DNA of 32,478 bases, from NCBI GenBank assembly GCA_029240815.1, contig JARDZO010000024.1, forward strand, positions 1-32,478, read 5' to 3'. Shown here in pieces: positions 22,390 through 30,614 of the stretch. This DNA comes from Brevibacillus sp. (GTDB taxonomy: Bacteria > Bacillota > Bacilli > Brevibacillales > Brevibacillaceae). Both the position numbers and the translations under genes were made by a program. Numbering within the stretch: position 1 is the first letter of the stretch; every line of letters starts with the position of its first letter. Below the pieces are notes generated by a model that saw only the letters and a list, made by a program, of their open reading frames with translations, was not told the origin of the DNA and made no database searches.

Positions 22390-24075
22390 ATGACAACGAA
22401 TGGGCAAATGGAATTCACTACGGCAGACGCAGTTGTTGCGGAGCTTGTACGCGCCGGAGTAGAAGTCGTTTTCGGAGTAGTAAGTATTCATAACATGCCA
22501 ATCTACGATGCGCTGCTGCGCGAGGGAAGCATTCGGATCGTTTGCTCCCGCGGTGAGAGCGGTGCTGCCAACATGGCAGACGGCTATGCTCGTTCGACTG
22601 GCAAACTAGGTGTTGTGATCACAAGTACAGGTAGCGGAGCAGGGAACGCTGCTGGTTCTTTGGTAGAAGCATGGGCTGCTGGAACCCCTGTCCTGCATCT
22701 GACTGGTGAGGTTGCCTCCAAATACTTGGGAACAGGCAGAGGATATATTCACGAGTGTAAAGACCAGCTCTCGATGATGAACGGCTGCTGTAAAGAAGCG
22801 TATCGCTTGCGCAAGCCGGAACAAGCGGCTTCTGTCGTACGCCAAGCGATTCAAAACGCAACAACGGCTCCACGCGGTCCTGTATCGCTGGAGATTCCAA
22901 TTGATTTCCAATCTGCAATCATTCCAAATAGCGTGATCGAAGCCGTTCAACCTGTCGCGGCTGCAGAAGTAGCGCCATTTATCCCGGCTGAAGTAACCAA
23001 GCTGGTAGCATCTGCTCGTCGTCCAGTGATCTGGGCAGGTGGAGGAGTTATCTCTTCGGAAGCATCTGCTGAACTGACCAAGCTGGCTGAATTGACCGGT
23101 GCGGCAGTTATCACCAGCCAGTCCGGAAAAGGCTCTATTCCTGAAGATCATCCACAATGCATCGGTCACTTTGCAGCGTATGAAGATGTAAAAGGACTTC
23201 TGAAACAATCGGACCTGTTGATCAGCATCGGCGTTCGCTTCCGCGGGAACGAAACAGCCAACTGGAAGGTAACAACTCCAGAAGCGCACATCAGCATCGA
23301 TGCGGATTGGAGCGCATTCAACCGCAACTACGAAATCACGCACGGCCTCTTGGGTGAAGCAAAACCGATTCTGAATGCACTGAACGAAGCATTGGCAGCG
23401 CAAGGCGCTACTCCAGATGCTGCGTATGTAGCTGAAGTGAAATCCGTAAGAGAAAAGATCCGCGGCATTCTCCGCGATACATTGGGTCCATACGAAAAAT
23501 TCGTAGATGGCATGCGCAAAGTATTGCCTAAAGATGCCATCCTGGTACGTGACGTAACCGTTCCTGCGAATGTATGGGGTAGCCGCCTGTTTGAAATTTA
23601 CGAGCCTCGCACATCCATCCACGCTTCTGGCGGTGGCATCGGTCAAGGTCTGCCAACAGCGCTCGGCGCTCAAGCGGGTCAACTGGACCGCGTCGTAGTC
23701 CTGATGGCGGGTGACGGCGGATACATGCTAAACGTGGGCGAGATGCCTGTTGCGGTTCAAGAAAACCTGCCACTGATCGTTGTCCTCTTTGACGATGCAG
23801 GCTACGGTGTTCTGCGCAACATCCAGGATGCAGCGTACGGTCGTCAAGTAGCTGTTGATCTGGTCAGCCCAGACTTTGTCATGCTGGCAAAATCGATGGG
23901 CTTTGAAGCGGAGCGCATTGGTTCTCCGGAAGAGTTCGTAGCAGAGCTGGAAGCGGCAGTCGGTCGCAGAAAGCCATCCATGATCGTTGTCGACATGAAT
24001 GCTGTCGGTCCAATGGCCAAGCCTTTTGGAGGACCTCCAGGAGCAGCAGATTCATTCAAGCCGAAAAAACTGTGA
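22390..24075 (+). CDS. ThDP-dependent 2-oxoacid decarboxylase/lyase family enzyme
   Basis: 561 residues, 23 bases after the SDR gene. The three-domain layout of the acetolactate synthase/benzoylformate decarboxylase family is clear. The catalytic Glu is E56 (SRGESGAANMADGYAR), the central Rossmann domain is near 185-340, and the ThDP-Mg motif starts GDGG at 441-444. Two positions are unusual: the usual FGVPG loop reads FGVVSIHN (28-35), and the NN that closes the Mg motif reads DD (468-469, LFDDAGYG). I cannot tell decarboxylase from C-C lyase; benzoylformate decarboxylase and cyclohexane-1,2-dione hydrolase are both precedents in this family. With the adjacent aldehyde dehydrogenase it would turn a 2-oxoacid or diketone into an acid. 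Confidence 0.85.
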   Translation: MTTNGQMEFTTADAVVAELVRAGVEVVFGVVSIHNMPIYDALLREGSIRIVCSRGESGAANMADGYARSTGKLGVVITSTGSGAGNAAGSLVEAWAAGTPVLHLTGEVASKYLGTGRGYIHECKDQLSMMNGCCKEAYRLRKPEQAASVVRQAIQNATTAPRGPVSLEIPIDFQSAIIPNSVIEAVQPVAAAEVAPFIPAEVTKLVASARRPVIWAGGGVISSEASAELTKLAELTGAAVITSQSGKGSIPEDHPQCIGHFAAYEDVKGLLKQSDLLISIGVRFRGNETANWKVTTPEAHISIDADWSAFNRNYEITHGLLGEAKPILNALNEALAAQGATPDAAYVAEVKSVREKIRGILRDTLGPYEKFVDGMRKVLPKDAILVRDVTVPANVWGSRLFEIYEPRTSIHASGGGIGQGLPTALGAQAGQLDRVVVLMAGDGGYMLNVGEMPVAVQENLPLIVVLFDDAGYGVLRNIQDAAYGRQVAVDLVSPDFVMLAKSMGFEAERIGSPEEFVAELEAAVGRRKPSMIVVDMNAVGPMAKPFGGPPGAADSFKPKKL

Positions 24076-24091
24076 GGAGGCCAGATCATCC

Positions 24092-25537
24092 ATGTCAAAC
24101 GCATATCCTAGCATTTCCGGCCAATTTCTGATCAATGGTGAATGGGTACAAGGGGCAAAGGTCACAGATGTGACCAACCCCGCCGTTCTGACAGAAGTAG
24201 TAGGACAAGTCGCTCTTTGCAGCAAAGACGATGTAAAACAGGCGATCGACGCAGCGGAGCAGGCATTTCCTGCTTGGGCATCTACTTCTGCAGAAAAGCG
24301 CGCTGAGCTGGTGAAAGAAGCTTCCAAGCATTTGGCTCCCATCATTGAGCAGACAGTTCCTCTGTTTGTTCGTGAAAATGGAAAACCACAAGTCGAAGCG
24401 AAAAAAGACCTCCTGCGCTGTGTGGAGATCATGAGCCAAGGGGCAGACGCATTGGTGAAATGGTGGCAGCCTGAGTCCATCCCGGGTGGGCAGATGGTAC
24501 AGCTTCGTCGACGGCCAAGAGGTGTAACCGCTGTCATCTCTCCGTGGAATTCTCCGATGATTCTTACGTTTAAACGTGTCATTCCTGCTATTCTCGCAGG
24601 GAATACGGTCGTAGTAAAACCAGCGACAGATTGCCCGCTGACCGTATTGGCTACCCTCAAAGTGGTAGCAGAGCACCTGCCTCCAGGAGTCATCAATATC
24701 GTAACTGGCTCCGGTGCACTGGTCGGTGAACAAATTTGCGCAGATCCTCGCGTGCGTACGATCGCATTTACAGGTAGTACCGAAACAGGAAAGCGCATTA
24801 TGAGCATGTCGTCTGGCACCGTGAAAAAACTGTACATGGAACTGGGCGGAAACGATCCAGCTCTGATCCTGCCTGATGCGGTTCTGGATGAAGTAGCGAT
24901 GCAACGCATTCGCATGGGAATCCTCCGAGCAGCTGGTCAGGTATGCTCAGCAATCAAACGCGTCTACGTTCATGAATCCCGCTATGAAGAATTCATGGGC
25001 AAATTGACTCGTGAATTCCAACGCATGATTGTCGGAAACGGCATGCAGCCAGATGCGATGATGGGGCCAATCAACAACAAAGCACAATACGACTATGTGA
25101 CTGGCTTGATCGAACGAACCAAGCAAGAAGGCGGTCAAGTTGAGACATTGGGTATCAAGCTGGATGAAGAGTCCTGGAATCAAGGCTACTTCCTGCTTCC
25201 TTCGATCGCGACTGGGGTTAATCAGTCGAGCGAGCTGGTACGCGCAGAACAATTCGGACCTATCATTCCAGTACTTACGTATTCCGATCTGGACGAAGTG
25301 ATCGCGATGGCGAACGATACAGAATTCGGATTGCGTGCATCTGTCTGGACTGCTGATCAACAACTGGCAGAATCTTTTGCAGATCGTTTGGACGCAGGTG
25401 CTGTGTTCTTCAATAACCATACGATTTTCCAGGACCTGCACTATGACTTCCCAGGTCTGAAAGAAAGCGGACTGAGTAGAGAAACACAAATGTGTGGGAT
25501 CGACCTCTTTGCTGATACGTACGGATTTGCCAACTAA
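24092..25537 (+). CDS. NAD(P)+-dependent aldehyde dehydrogenase
   Basis: 481 residues from ATG 24092; GAGGAGG overlaps the end of the preceding gene, about 11 bases upstream. The ALDH active site is complete: N153 (PWNSP), the NAD-binding FTGSTETGK (226-234), general base E250 (MELGGNDP) and catalytic Cys285 (GQVCSAIKR). It belongs to the aromatic/betaine/semialdehyde ALDH group by general appearance. In this cluster it could oxidise an aromatic aldehyde made by the ThDP enzyme or a ring-fission semialdehyde such as 2-hydroxymuconic semialdehyde; the sequence does not decide between them. Confidence 0.92.
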   Translation: MSNAYPSISGQFLINGEWVQGAKVTDVTNPAVLTEVVGQVALCSKDDVKQAIDAAEQAFPAWASTSAEKRAELVKEASKHLAPIIEQTVPLFVRENGKPQVEAKKDLLRCVEIMSQGADALVKWWQPESIPGGQMVQLRRRPRGVTAVISPWNSPMILTFKRVIPAILAGNTVVVKPATDCPLTVLATLKVVAEHLPPGVINIVTGSGALVGEQICADPRVRTIAFTGSTETGKRIMSMSSGTVKKLYMELGGNDPALILPDAVLDEVAMQRIRMGILRAAGQVCSAIKRVYVHESRYEEFMGKLTREFQRMIVGNGMQPDAMMGPINNKAQYDYVTGLIERTKQEGGQVETLGIKLDEESWNQGYFLLPSIATGVNQSSELVRAEQFGPIIPVLTYSDLDEVIAMANDTEFGLRASVWTADQQLAESFADRLDAGAVFFNNHTIFQDLHYDFPGLKESGLSRETQMCGIDLFADTYGFAN

Positions 25538-25613
25538 CCAAAAGCATTAGCCAAAGTGCCTTTTAACTACGACTGAAAACAGAAGTTCCAGTCACCAGGA
25601 GGTTGTTGCAGAT

Positions 25614-26891
25614 ATGCTTAGCAAAAACATGCGATGGGTTTATATTTCGTTGCCAATCTTCTTCTTTTGGTTCTTTGGCCAGATCGATAAGCTAGGGATA
25701 TCTGTCATTCAAACAGATCCGGTCTTTTTGCAGGACATGGGACTTACTGGTCCAGATAAGAACGCGAAAATTGGTTTCCTGACCTTTATCTTCACGGTAG
25801 CGTATGCGTTGTCCAACTTATTCTGGGGTGTCATCATCGACAAGCTGGGCGCACGTAAGACAGCGATGCTGGGGATTGCGGTATGGACGGTCACGATGGT
25901 GCTGGCCGGACTTTCCACCTCTTATGAAATGTTCGTCGTCTCCCGTATCATCTTGGGTATCGGAGAAGGGATTATGATCCCGGTGTCCGGTAAATTTATT
26001 GCCAACTGGTTTAATCGAAATGAATTAGGTAAGGCACAGGCGTCATGGATTTCAGGTAACTATTTAGGGCCAGCGCTCGGGGCTCTAGTGCTGTCTATCT
26101 TGATTGCCAATCTGACTTGGCATTCTTCGTTCTTCATCCTGGCAGCCTGTAACTTGATTCTCAACATCCCGATGTTCTACTTCATGACGCGGGATAAGCC
26201 AGAAGACCATCCAAAACTGAGCAAGGAAGAATTGGCTTTCATCCGCAGCTCTGATGGACCTGCAGAAGAAAAACAAAGCTTTGCACAAGATTTCCGGTAC
26301 TGGGTTGTGTGGATTGGGATGCTGGTTGCGTCCTTCCTGTTCTTCGGATTGAGCATTTGGCTGCCCACCTATCTGACGCAAGGCAAAGGCTTTGCACGAG
26401 AAGCGATGGCAGGAATTACCTCACTCTCCTGGTTGTTTGCCCTCGTCTTTGTATTGGTGTGCGGCTACTTGGCAGATAAAACGAAGCGTCCGGGTCTGCT
26501 AGCGGCGATTCTGTTCGGACTCTGTGCGATTTTCCTTGGAATTGCTGTCAATGCCACGAACCCGATCATTGCCGGTATTTCCATCGGACTCGCAATGGGA
26601 ACACAGGGTGGAGTCTTCCATCTGAGCAACCTGTTTATCGTAAAATTCTCGACGCCTGAAACAGCAGGGCGTGCGGCTGGCTTGATGGGCTTTACGAATA
26701 TTCTGGGTGGTTTTGCGAGCTATATCATGGGCTGGATGCGGGATATTTCCGGAGGAGACTTTGGTCCATCGATCCTGATGCTGATTGGCGTCTCCTTGGT
26801 GGGACTTATCGCGTACCTCTTTACCTTGAAGCGCGAAGCAGCAGAGGCAGTCGGGATCAAGCGGGCTGAGCGTGCAAGAGCTGTTTCCTAG
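25614..26891 (+). CDS. ACS-family MFS transporter, probable aromatic acid importer
   Basis: 425 residues; AGGAGG lies 11 bases before ATG 25614. Twelve hydrophobic segments are visible. The MFS loop WGVIIDKLGARKT follows TM2 (about 72-84), and IILGIGEGIMIPVSGKF (about 112-128) is typical of TM4 in the anion:cation symporter family, which includes transporters of phthalate, hexuronates and other organic anions. Its position between the catabolic genes suggests uptake of the pathway substrate, probably a carboxylated aromatic. A 76-bp gap precedes it without a clear promoter or terminator. Confidence 0.88.
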   Translation: MLSKNMRWVYISLPIFFFWFFGQIDKLGISVIQTDPVFLQDMGLTGPDKNAKIGFLTFIFTVAYALSNLFWGVIIDKLGARKTAMLGIAVWTVTMVLAGLSTSYEMFVVSRIILGIGEGIMIPVSGKFIANWFNRNELGKAQASWISGNYLGPALGALVLSILIANLTWHSSFFILAACNLILNIPMFYFMTRDKPEDHPKLSKEELAFIRSSDGPAEEKQSFAQDFRYWVVWIGMLVASFLFFGLSIWLPTYLTQGKGFAREAMAGITSLSWLFALVFVLVCGYLADKTKRPGLLAAILFGLCAIFLGIAVNATNPIIAGISIGLAMGTQGGVFHLSNLFIVKFSTPETAGRAAGLMGFTNILGGFASYIMGWMRDISGGDFGPSILMLIGVSLVGLIAYLFTLKREAAEAVGIKRAERARAVS

Positions 26892-26927
26892 TTGTCGAAC
26901 TGTAATTTGAGATTGGAGTGATCACGT

Positions 26928-28232
26928 ATGGGTAAGCCTGAAGTGCGCTTGGACGAAATGACAAGGGATGAGGCTCTTCACTATTTGAACGAAACAATGG
27001 TGCCGGAAGAAGGAGTCATTCCTGCTTATATCCTGACTGATCCAACGATTTACAAGTTGGAACACGAAAAAATCTTCATGAAAACGTGGGTATTGCTTGG
27101 CCACGAATCAGAAATTCCGAACAAAAACGACTACATGCTCCGCGATCTGGCTGGTTATTCCGTAATTATTTCACGCGGTCAGGACGAAGAGATTCGCGCA
27201 TTCTACAACATGTGTACCCACCGTGGCATGAAGCTTTGCCGTGCGGATCACGGAAACAAAGCGAACTTCACGTGCCCGTACCATGGTTTCAACTTTAAAA
27301 ATACGGGTGAACTGATTGGTGTTCCGCTCCAGAATGACATCTATGGAGGAAAACTGGATACGTCCAAGATGAGCCTGAACAAAGTGACGATCGGGACATA
27401 CCGCGGTCTGATCTTTGGTACGTGGAACGACAATCCGCAGCCGCTTGACGATTTCCTGAGCGATTTCAAATGGTATTTGGACATTGGCTTGGGCCGCACG
27501 GAGATGGAAGTCGTTGGACCACCGCAAAAATTCATCGTGCATTCCAACTGGAAAATCGGTTCCGACAACTTTGTGAGCGACTCCTATCATACGATGGTGA
27601 CGCATGGTTCGATTGCACAGCTCGGAATGGTACCTAGTGCGACTTACTCCAAAAAAGGCTATCAAATCCACACGGATAACGGACACGGATGCCTGATCGG
27701 GATGCCAAATCCGGATTTCCCTTTCCCTGAAGAGCTGAAAGATGAATACAAGGCTCACCTGACACCGGAGCAATACGATCTGATTTCCAATATGAAAAAC
27801 CTGATTGGTACGCTGTTCCCGAACCTGTCCATTCTGGTATCGCATACAAAGGTAAAAGGACAACTCGTTTCCAATACGACCATGCGTCTGTGGAAGCCGG
27901 TTGGACCAGACAAGATGGAAGTCATGACCTGGTTCCTGGTGGAGAAAAACGCATCAGAGGATTGGAAATACCGTTCCCGCGAAGCGTATATCCTGACATT
28001 TAGCCCATCCGGTATTTTCGAGCAGGATGATACCGAAGTATTTACCGATATCACGGCAGCGGCAAGTGGAGTCATGCCTTTTGCCAAGCAGTTGACCTAC
28101 AACTACACAATGGGTATGCACCGTGAGCCTGTCACCGATTTCCCCGGGCCTGGTGTTGCATACGGAGATAAATTTTCGGAAGCTAACTCTCGGAACTACT
28201 ATCGCTACTGGCTTAATCTGATGAACTCGTAA
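26928..28232 (+). CDS. Rieske ring-hydroxylating dioxygenase, large (alpha) subunit
   Basis: 434 residues; GGAGTG lies before ATG 26928. The Rieske [2Fe-2S] ligands are C96-x-H98 (NMCTHRG) and C116-x2-H119 (FTCPYHG). The mononuclear iron site has D218 near H221 and H226 (SDSYHTMVTH), and the third ligand is in EQDD (about 365-368), as in naphthalene and biphenyl dioxygenases. All metal ligands are intact. With the beta subunit encoded 21 bases downstream it forms the alpha-beta oxygenase that adds O2 across an aromatic bond to give a cis-dihydrodiol. It is slightly short for the biphenyl class (about 450-460). The electron-donating ferredoxin and reductase are not encoded in this window. Confidence 0.95.
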   Translation: MGKPEVRLDEMTRDEALHYLNETMVPEEGVIPAYILTDPTIYKLEHEKIFMKTWVLLGHESEIPNKNDYMLRDLAGYSVIISRGQDEEIRAFYNMCTHRGMKLCRADHGNKANFTCPYHGFNFKNTGELIGVPLQNDIYGGKLDTSKMSLNKVTIGTYRGLIFGTWNDNPQPLDDFLSDFKWYLDIGLGRTEMEVVGPPQKFIVHSNWKIGSDNFVSDSYHTMVTHGSIAQLGMVPSATYSKKGYQIHTDNGHGCLIGMPNPDFPFPEELKDEYKAHLTPEQYDLISNMKNLIGTLFPNLSILVSHTKVKGQLVSNTTMRLWKPVGPDKMEVMTWFLVEKNASEDWKYRSREAYILTFSPSGIFEQDDTEVFTDITAAASGVMPFAKQLTYNYTMGMHREPVTDFPGPGVAYGDKFSEANSRNYYRYWLNLMNS

Positions 28233-28253
28233 TTGCCTAAGGAGGAAGACGCA

Positions 28254-28763
28254 ATGAGCATGGAAATGATGCTGGCTACTTACGAATTCCAGCAATGGTT
28301 GTACCGCGAAGCAAAATTGTTGGATGATATCGATTTTGACGGCTGGTTTGCGTTGATGCATCCTGACATTAAATACTCGATGCCAGTCCGCGTAAACAAA
28401 GAAGGAATCGAGCGTCCTGACTACGCGACAGATATGTTCGCCTTCCATGATGACCATCACTTGCTGTCCCTGCGTGTGGAGCGTTTGAAATCGGATTATG
28501 CCTGGGCGGAGATTCCTCCGTCCCGCACGCGCCGTTCGGTAAACAACGTGCGTATCGAAGAGTATGTACCGAATGAGAAGGCTGTTGTCAAAAGCTACCT
28601 GCTGCTGTATCGCAGCCGTTCGACGGATATTCACCACGATCTGGTTTCCGGTGAGCGCACGGATGAGTTCCTATATGTGGACGGCGAATGGAAGCTGTCC
28701 AAGCGTTTCTTCGTAATCGACCAAACGACGATCAATACACGTAACCTGGCAATTTTTGTATAG
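28254..28763 (+). CDS. Ring-hydroxylating dioxygenase, small (beta) subunit
   Basis: 169 residues from ATG 28254 with AAGGAGG eight bases upstream; the TTG at 28233 precedes that site and is rejected. It has the cone-shaped SnoaL/NTF2-like fold of dioxygenase beta subunits, recognisable by the N-terminal EFQQWLYREAKLLDDIDFDGW, the central YSMPVRV and the C-terminal RFFVIDQTTINTRNLAIFV region (quoted in parts). It has no catalytic residues and stabilises the alpha3-beta3 assembly. Its position immediately after the alpha subunit supports the assignment. Confidence 0.92.
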   Translation: MSMEMMLATYEFQQWLYREAKLLDDIDFDGWFALMHPDIKYSMPVRVNKEGIERPDYATDMFAFHDDHHLLSLRVERLKSDYAWAEIPPSRTRRSVNNVRIEEYVPNEKAVVKSYLLLYRSRSTDIHHDLVSGERTDEFLYVDGEWKLSKRFFVIDQTTINTRNLAIFV

Positions 28764-28784
28764 AGAGAAGGAGGCATGACGGGG

Positions 28785-29570
28785 ATGGCAGAGCTTTCCG
28801 GAAAATCGGTATATATCACAGGGGGTGCCTCCGGGATTGGCAAGGCGGTAGTGGAGGCATTCATCAAAGAAGGGGCTGTTGTCACCGTATTGGACCGCTC
28901 GGCAGATGGTCTGCGCGAGCTGGAACAGCAACTGGGAGATAGTGTCCGCACCATCACGGGCGATGTGACTGTGTATGAGGATCATCAGCGAGCCGTGCAA
29001 TGCGCAGTGGAGGCATTTGGGAAGTTGGATATTCTCGTGTCCAATGCAGGTGTGTTCGATGCATTCGCCAAATTCGTCGATGTCACCCCGGAAGCGATGT
29101 CGGATGCCTACGACATGCTGTTTTCAATCAATGTAAAAGGAAGCTTTTTTGCTGCAAAAGCGGCAGTGGATGAATTGAAACGGACGCGGGGAAACATGAT
29201 TTTCACCGTGTCCGGTGCAGGCTTCTACCCAGATGGCGGAGGCGTGTGGTATACGGCAAGCAAGCACGCGCAGATCGGCCTCTTGCGTCAGCTCGCTTTC
29301 GAATTGGCTCCTGATATTCGGGTAAATGCCGTGGCTCCTGGCGGTACATTGACGGCTCTATCCGTCATCCCACCCCTGCGCCCATTTGTCAATGTGGTAG
29401 ACAACGAGACAAAGGCGAAAAGCATCAAGAGACGAAACCCGTTGCAAATTGCCATGGAAGCAGAAGATCATGTGGGAGCGTATGTCCTGCTGGCTTCAGA
29501 CAAAGCGCGCGCGATCACAGGCGAAGTGCTTGCCAGCGACGGTGGATTGGTCGTGCGCGGACTGGGATAG
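28785..29570 (+). CDS. cis-Dihydrodiol dehydrogenase (SDR, BphB-like)
   Basis: 261 residues from ATG 28785; AAGGAGG ends ten bases upstream, while ATG 28776 is only one base from it. The NAD motif TGGASGIGKA (12-21), NAG (87-89) and the catalytic set Ser143, Tyr156 and Lys160 (VWYTASKHA) are intact. The segments LAFELAPDIRVNAVAPGG and the Gly-rich stretch before the Tyr are characteristic of biphenyl/benzene/phenylpropionate cis-dihydrodiol dehydrogenases. It should rearomatise the dioxygenase product to a catechol with formation of NADH, supplying the substrate of the extradiol enzyme. Confidence 0.88.
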   Translation: MAELSGKSVYITGGASGIGKAVVEAFIKEGAVVTVLDRSADGLRELEQQLGDSVRTITGDVTVYEDHQRAVQCAVEAFGKLDILVSNAGVFDAFAKFVDVTPEAMSDAYDMLFSINVKGSFFAAKAAVDELKRTRGNMIFTVSGAGFYPDGGGVWYTASKHAQIGLLRQLAFELAPDIRVNAVAPGGTLTALSVIPPLRPFVNVVDNETKAKSIKRRNPLQIAMEAEDHVGAYVLLASDKARAITGEVLASDGGLVVRGLG

Positions 29571-29581
29571 GGGGAACAGAC

Positions 29582-30541
29582 ATGAGAGAAGCACTACTGG
29601 GCAGCAGTGAGTTGAACCAGATTTGTTTTGTCGTGAACGACATCGAGAAAGCGGCGGAGGCGTTTGCGTCCCTGCTCGGCATAGAAAAGCCCAATTGGTT
29701 TTTGACAGGGACGCGTGAGGTTTCCCAGATCGTATACAACGGCGTGCCGACAGATGCGCGCAACAAACTGATTTTCATCAACACACCTTCCGTGCAGATC
29801 GAATTGATCGAGCCTGACCAAGAGCCAAGCACGATGCGTGAATTCTTGGGCAAGCAGGAAGGCATCCATCACGTTGCTTTCAATACCGGTGACATGAAAA
29901 AGCAATTGGCACTGCTGGGTGAAAACGGCTATGGCGTCATTCAGACCGGCGAATTCACTGCGAGCAAAGGCCGCTACGCTTATGTAGATACTGTGCCAAA
30001 TTGCAAAACGATGGTCGAGCTATTGGAGCGCGATGAGCCGCAACCGATTCCTCCAGTGAAACCAAGATCCGCAGAAGATCCACAACCGCTCCTGGGTACA
30101 GACACCTTGACTCAAATCGCAGTCGTGGTCAAAGACCTGGATGCAGCAGCTGACGCGTACTGCTCTCTGTTGGGAGTAGAAAAGCCAAACGTGCTGAAAG
30201 AAGGGCCGAGTGAAGTGACCCAAGTCGTATTCCGTGGTGAGCCGACGGAAGCGAAAGCCAGGTTCATGTTTATCAAAACGCCGCTGATCGAGATCGAATT
30301 AATCGAGCCAGGAGATTCTCCTAGCACGTGGAAGGAACACCTCGAAACTCGAGGCGAGGGTGTTCACCACATCTCCTTCCTGGTGAAAAATAGGGATGAG
30401 AAAATTGCCATCCTGGAGGAAAAAGGCTATCCTGTGATTCAGAAAGGCAACTTCTGGAACGGGAAAGGCAGATACGCATACATGGATACGACCTCTGACT
30501 ATCATGTTATCATCGAGCTTCTGGAGAAATTCGAAGCGTAA
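29582..30541 (+). CDS. Tandem VOC-domain protein of unknown function
   Basis: 319 residues, 11 bases after the dehydrogenase gene. Two homologous VOC halves (about 8-150 and 173-317) are joined by a Pro-rich linker (PQPIPPVKPR). They share the same patterns: LNQICFVVNDIEKA versus LTQIAVVVKDLDAA, FINTPSVQIELIEP versus FIKTPLIEIELIEP, and a closing VELLE or IELLE. Each half resembles methylmalonyl-CoA epimerase or glyoxalase modules. The first metal ligand is Gln rather than His in both, with the later His (IHHVAF, VHHISF) and Glu kept. That set can still bind a metal, as in glyoxalase I. It is not an extradiol dioxygenase. An isomerase, lyase or hydrolase acting on a pathway intermediate is plausible. 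Confidence 0.8.
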   Translation: MREALLGSSELNQICFVVNDIEKAAEAFASLLGIEKPNWFLTGTREVSQIVYNGVPTDARNKLIFINTPSVQIELIEPDQEPSTMREFLGKQEGIHHVAFNTGDMKKQLALLGENGYGVIQTGEFTASKGRYAYVDTVPNCKTMVELLERDEPQPIPPVKPRSAEDPQPLLGTDTLTQIAVVVKDLDAAADAYCSLLGVEKPNVLKEGPSEVTQVVFRGEPTEAKARFMFIKTPLIEIELIEPGDSPSTWKEHLETRGEGVHHISFLVKNRDEKIAILEEKGYPVIQKGNFWNGKGRYAYMDTTSDYHVIIELLEKFEA

Positions 30542-30566
30542 CTCTTGTAAATGATGGGAGGGACGG

Positions 30567-30614
30567 ATGCCGCAGGTTCCAGAAAGGAGAGAGACAAGAC
30601 GTTGGAAAAACTAG
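30567..30614 (+). other. Possible 15-codon leader ORF overlapping the IclR start
   Basis: ATG 30567 follows GGGAGGG at near-ideal spacing and runs to TAG at 30612-30614, overlapping the proposed TTG start of the IclR gene (30602) in another frame. If real, it could couple translation of the regulator to the upstream operon. It is too short to judge by composition. Confidence 0.25.

Noticed and set aside
22606..23682. Open frame of 358 codons on the minus strand inside the ThDP gene
   Set aside because: It has no ribosome site, Cys/Arg-rich low-complexity composition and no family motif. It mirrors the codon pattern of the well-supported ThDP enzyme on the plus strand.
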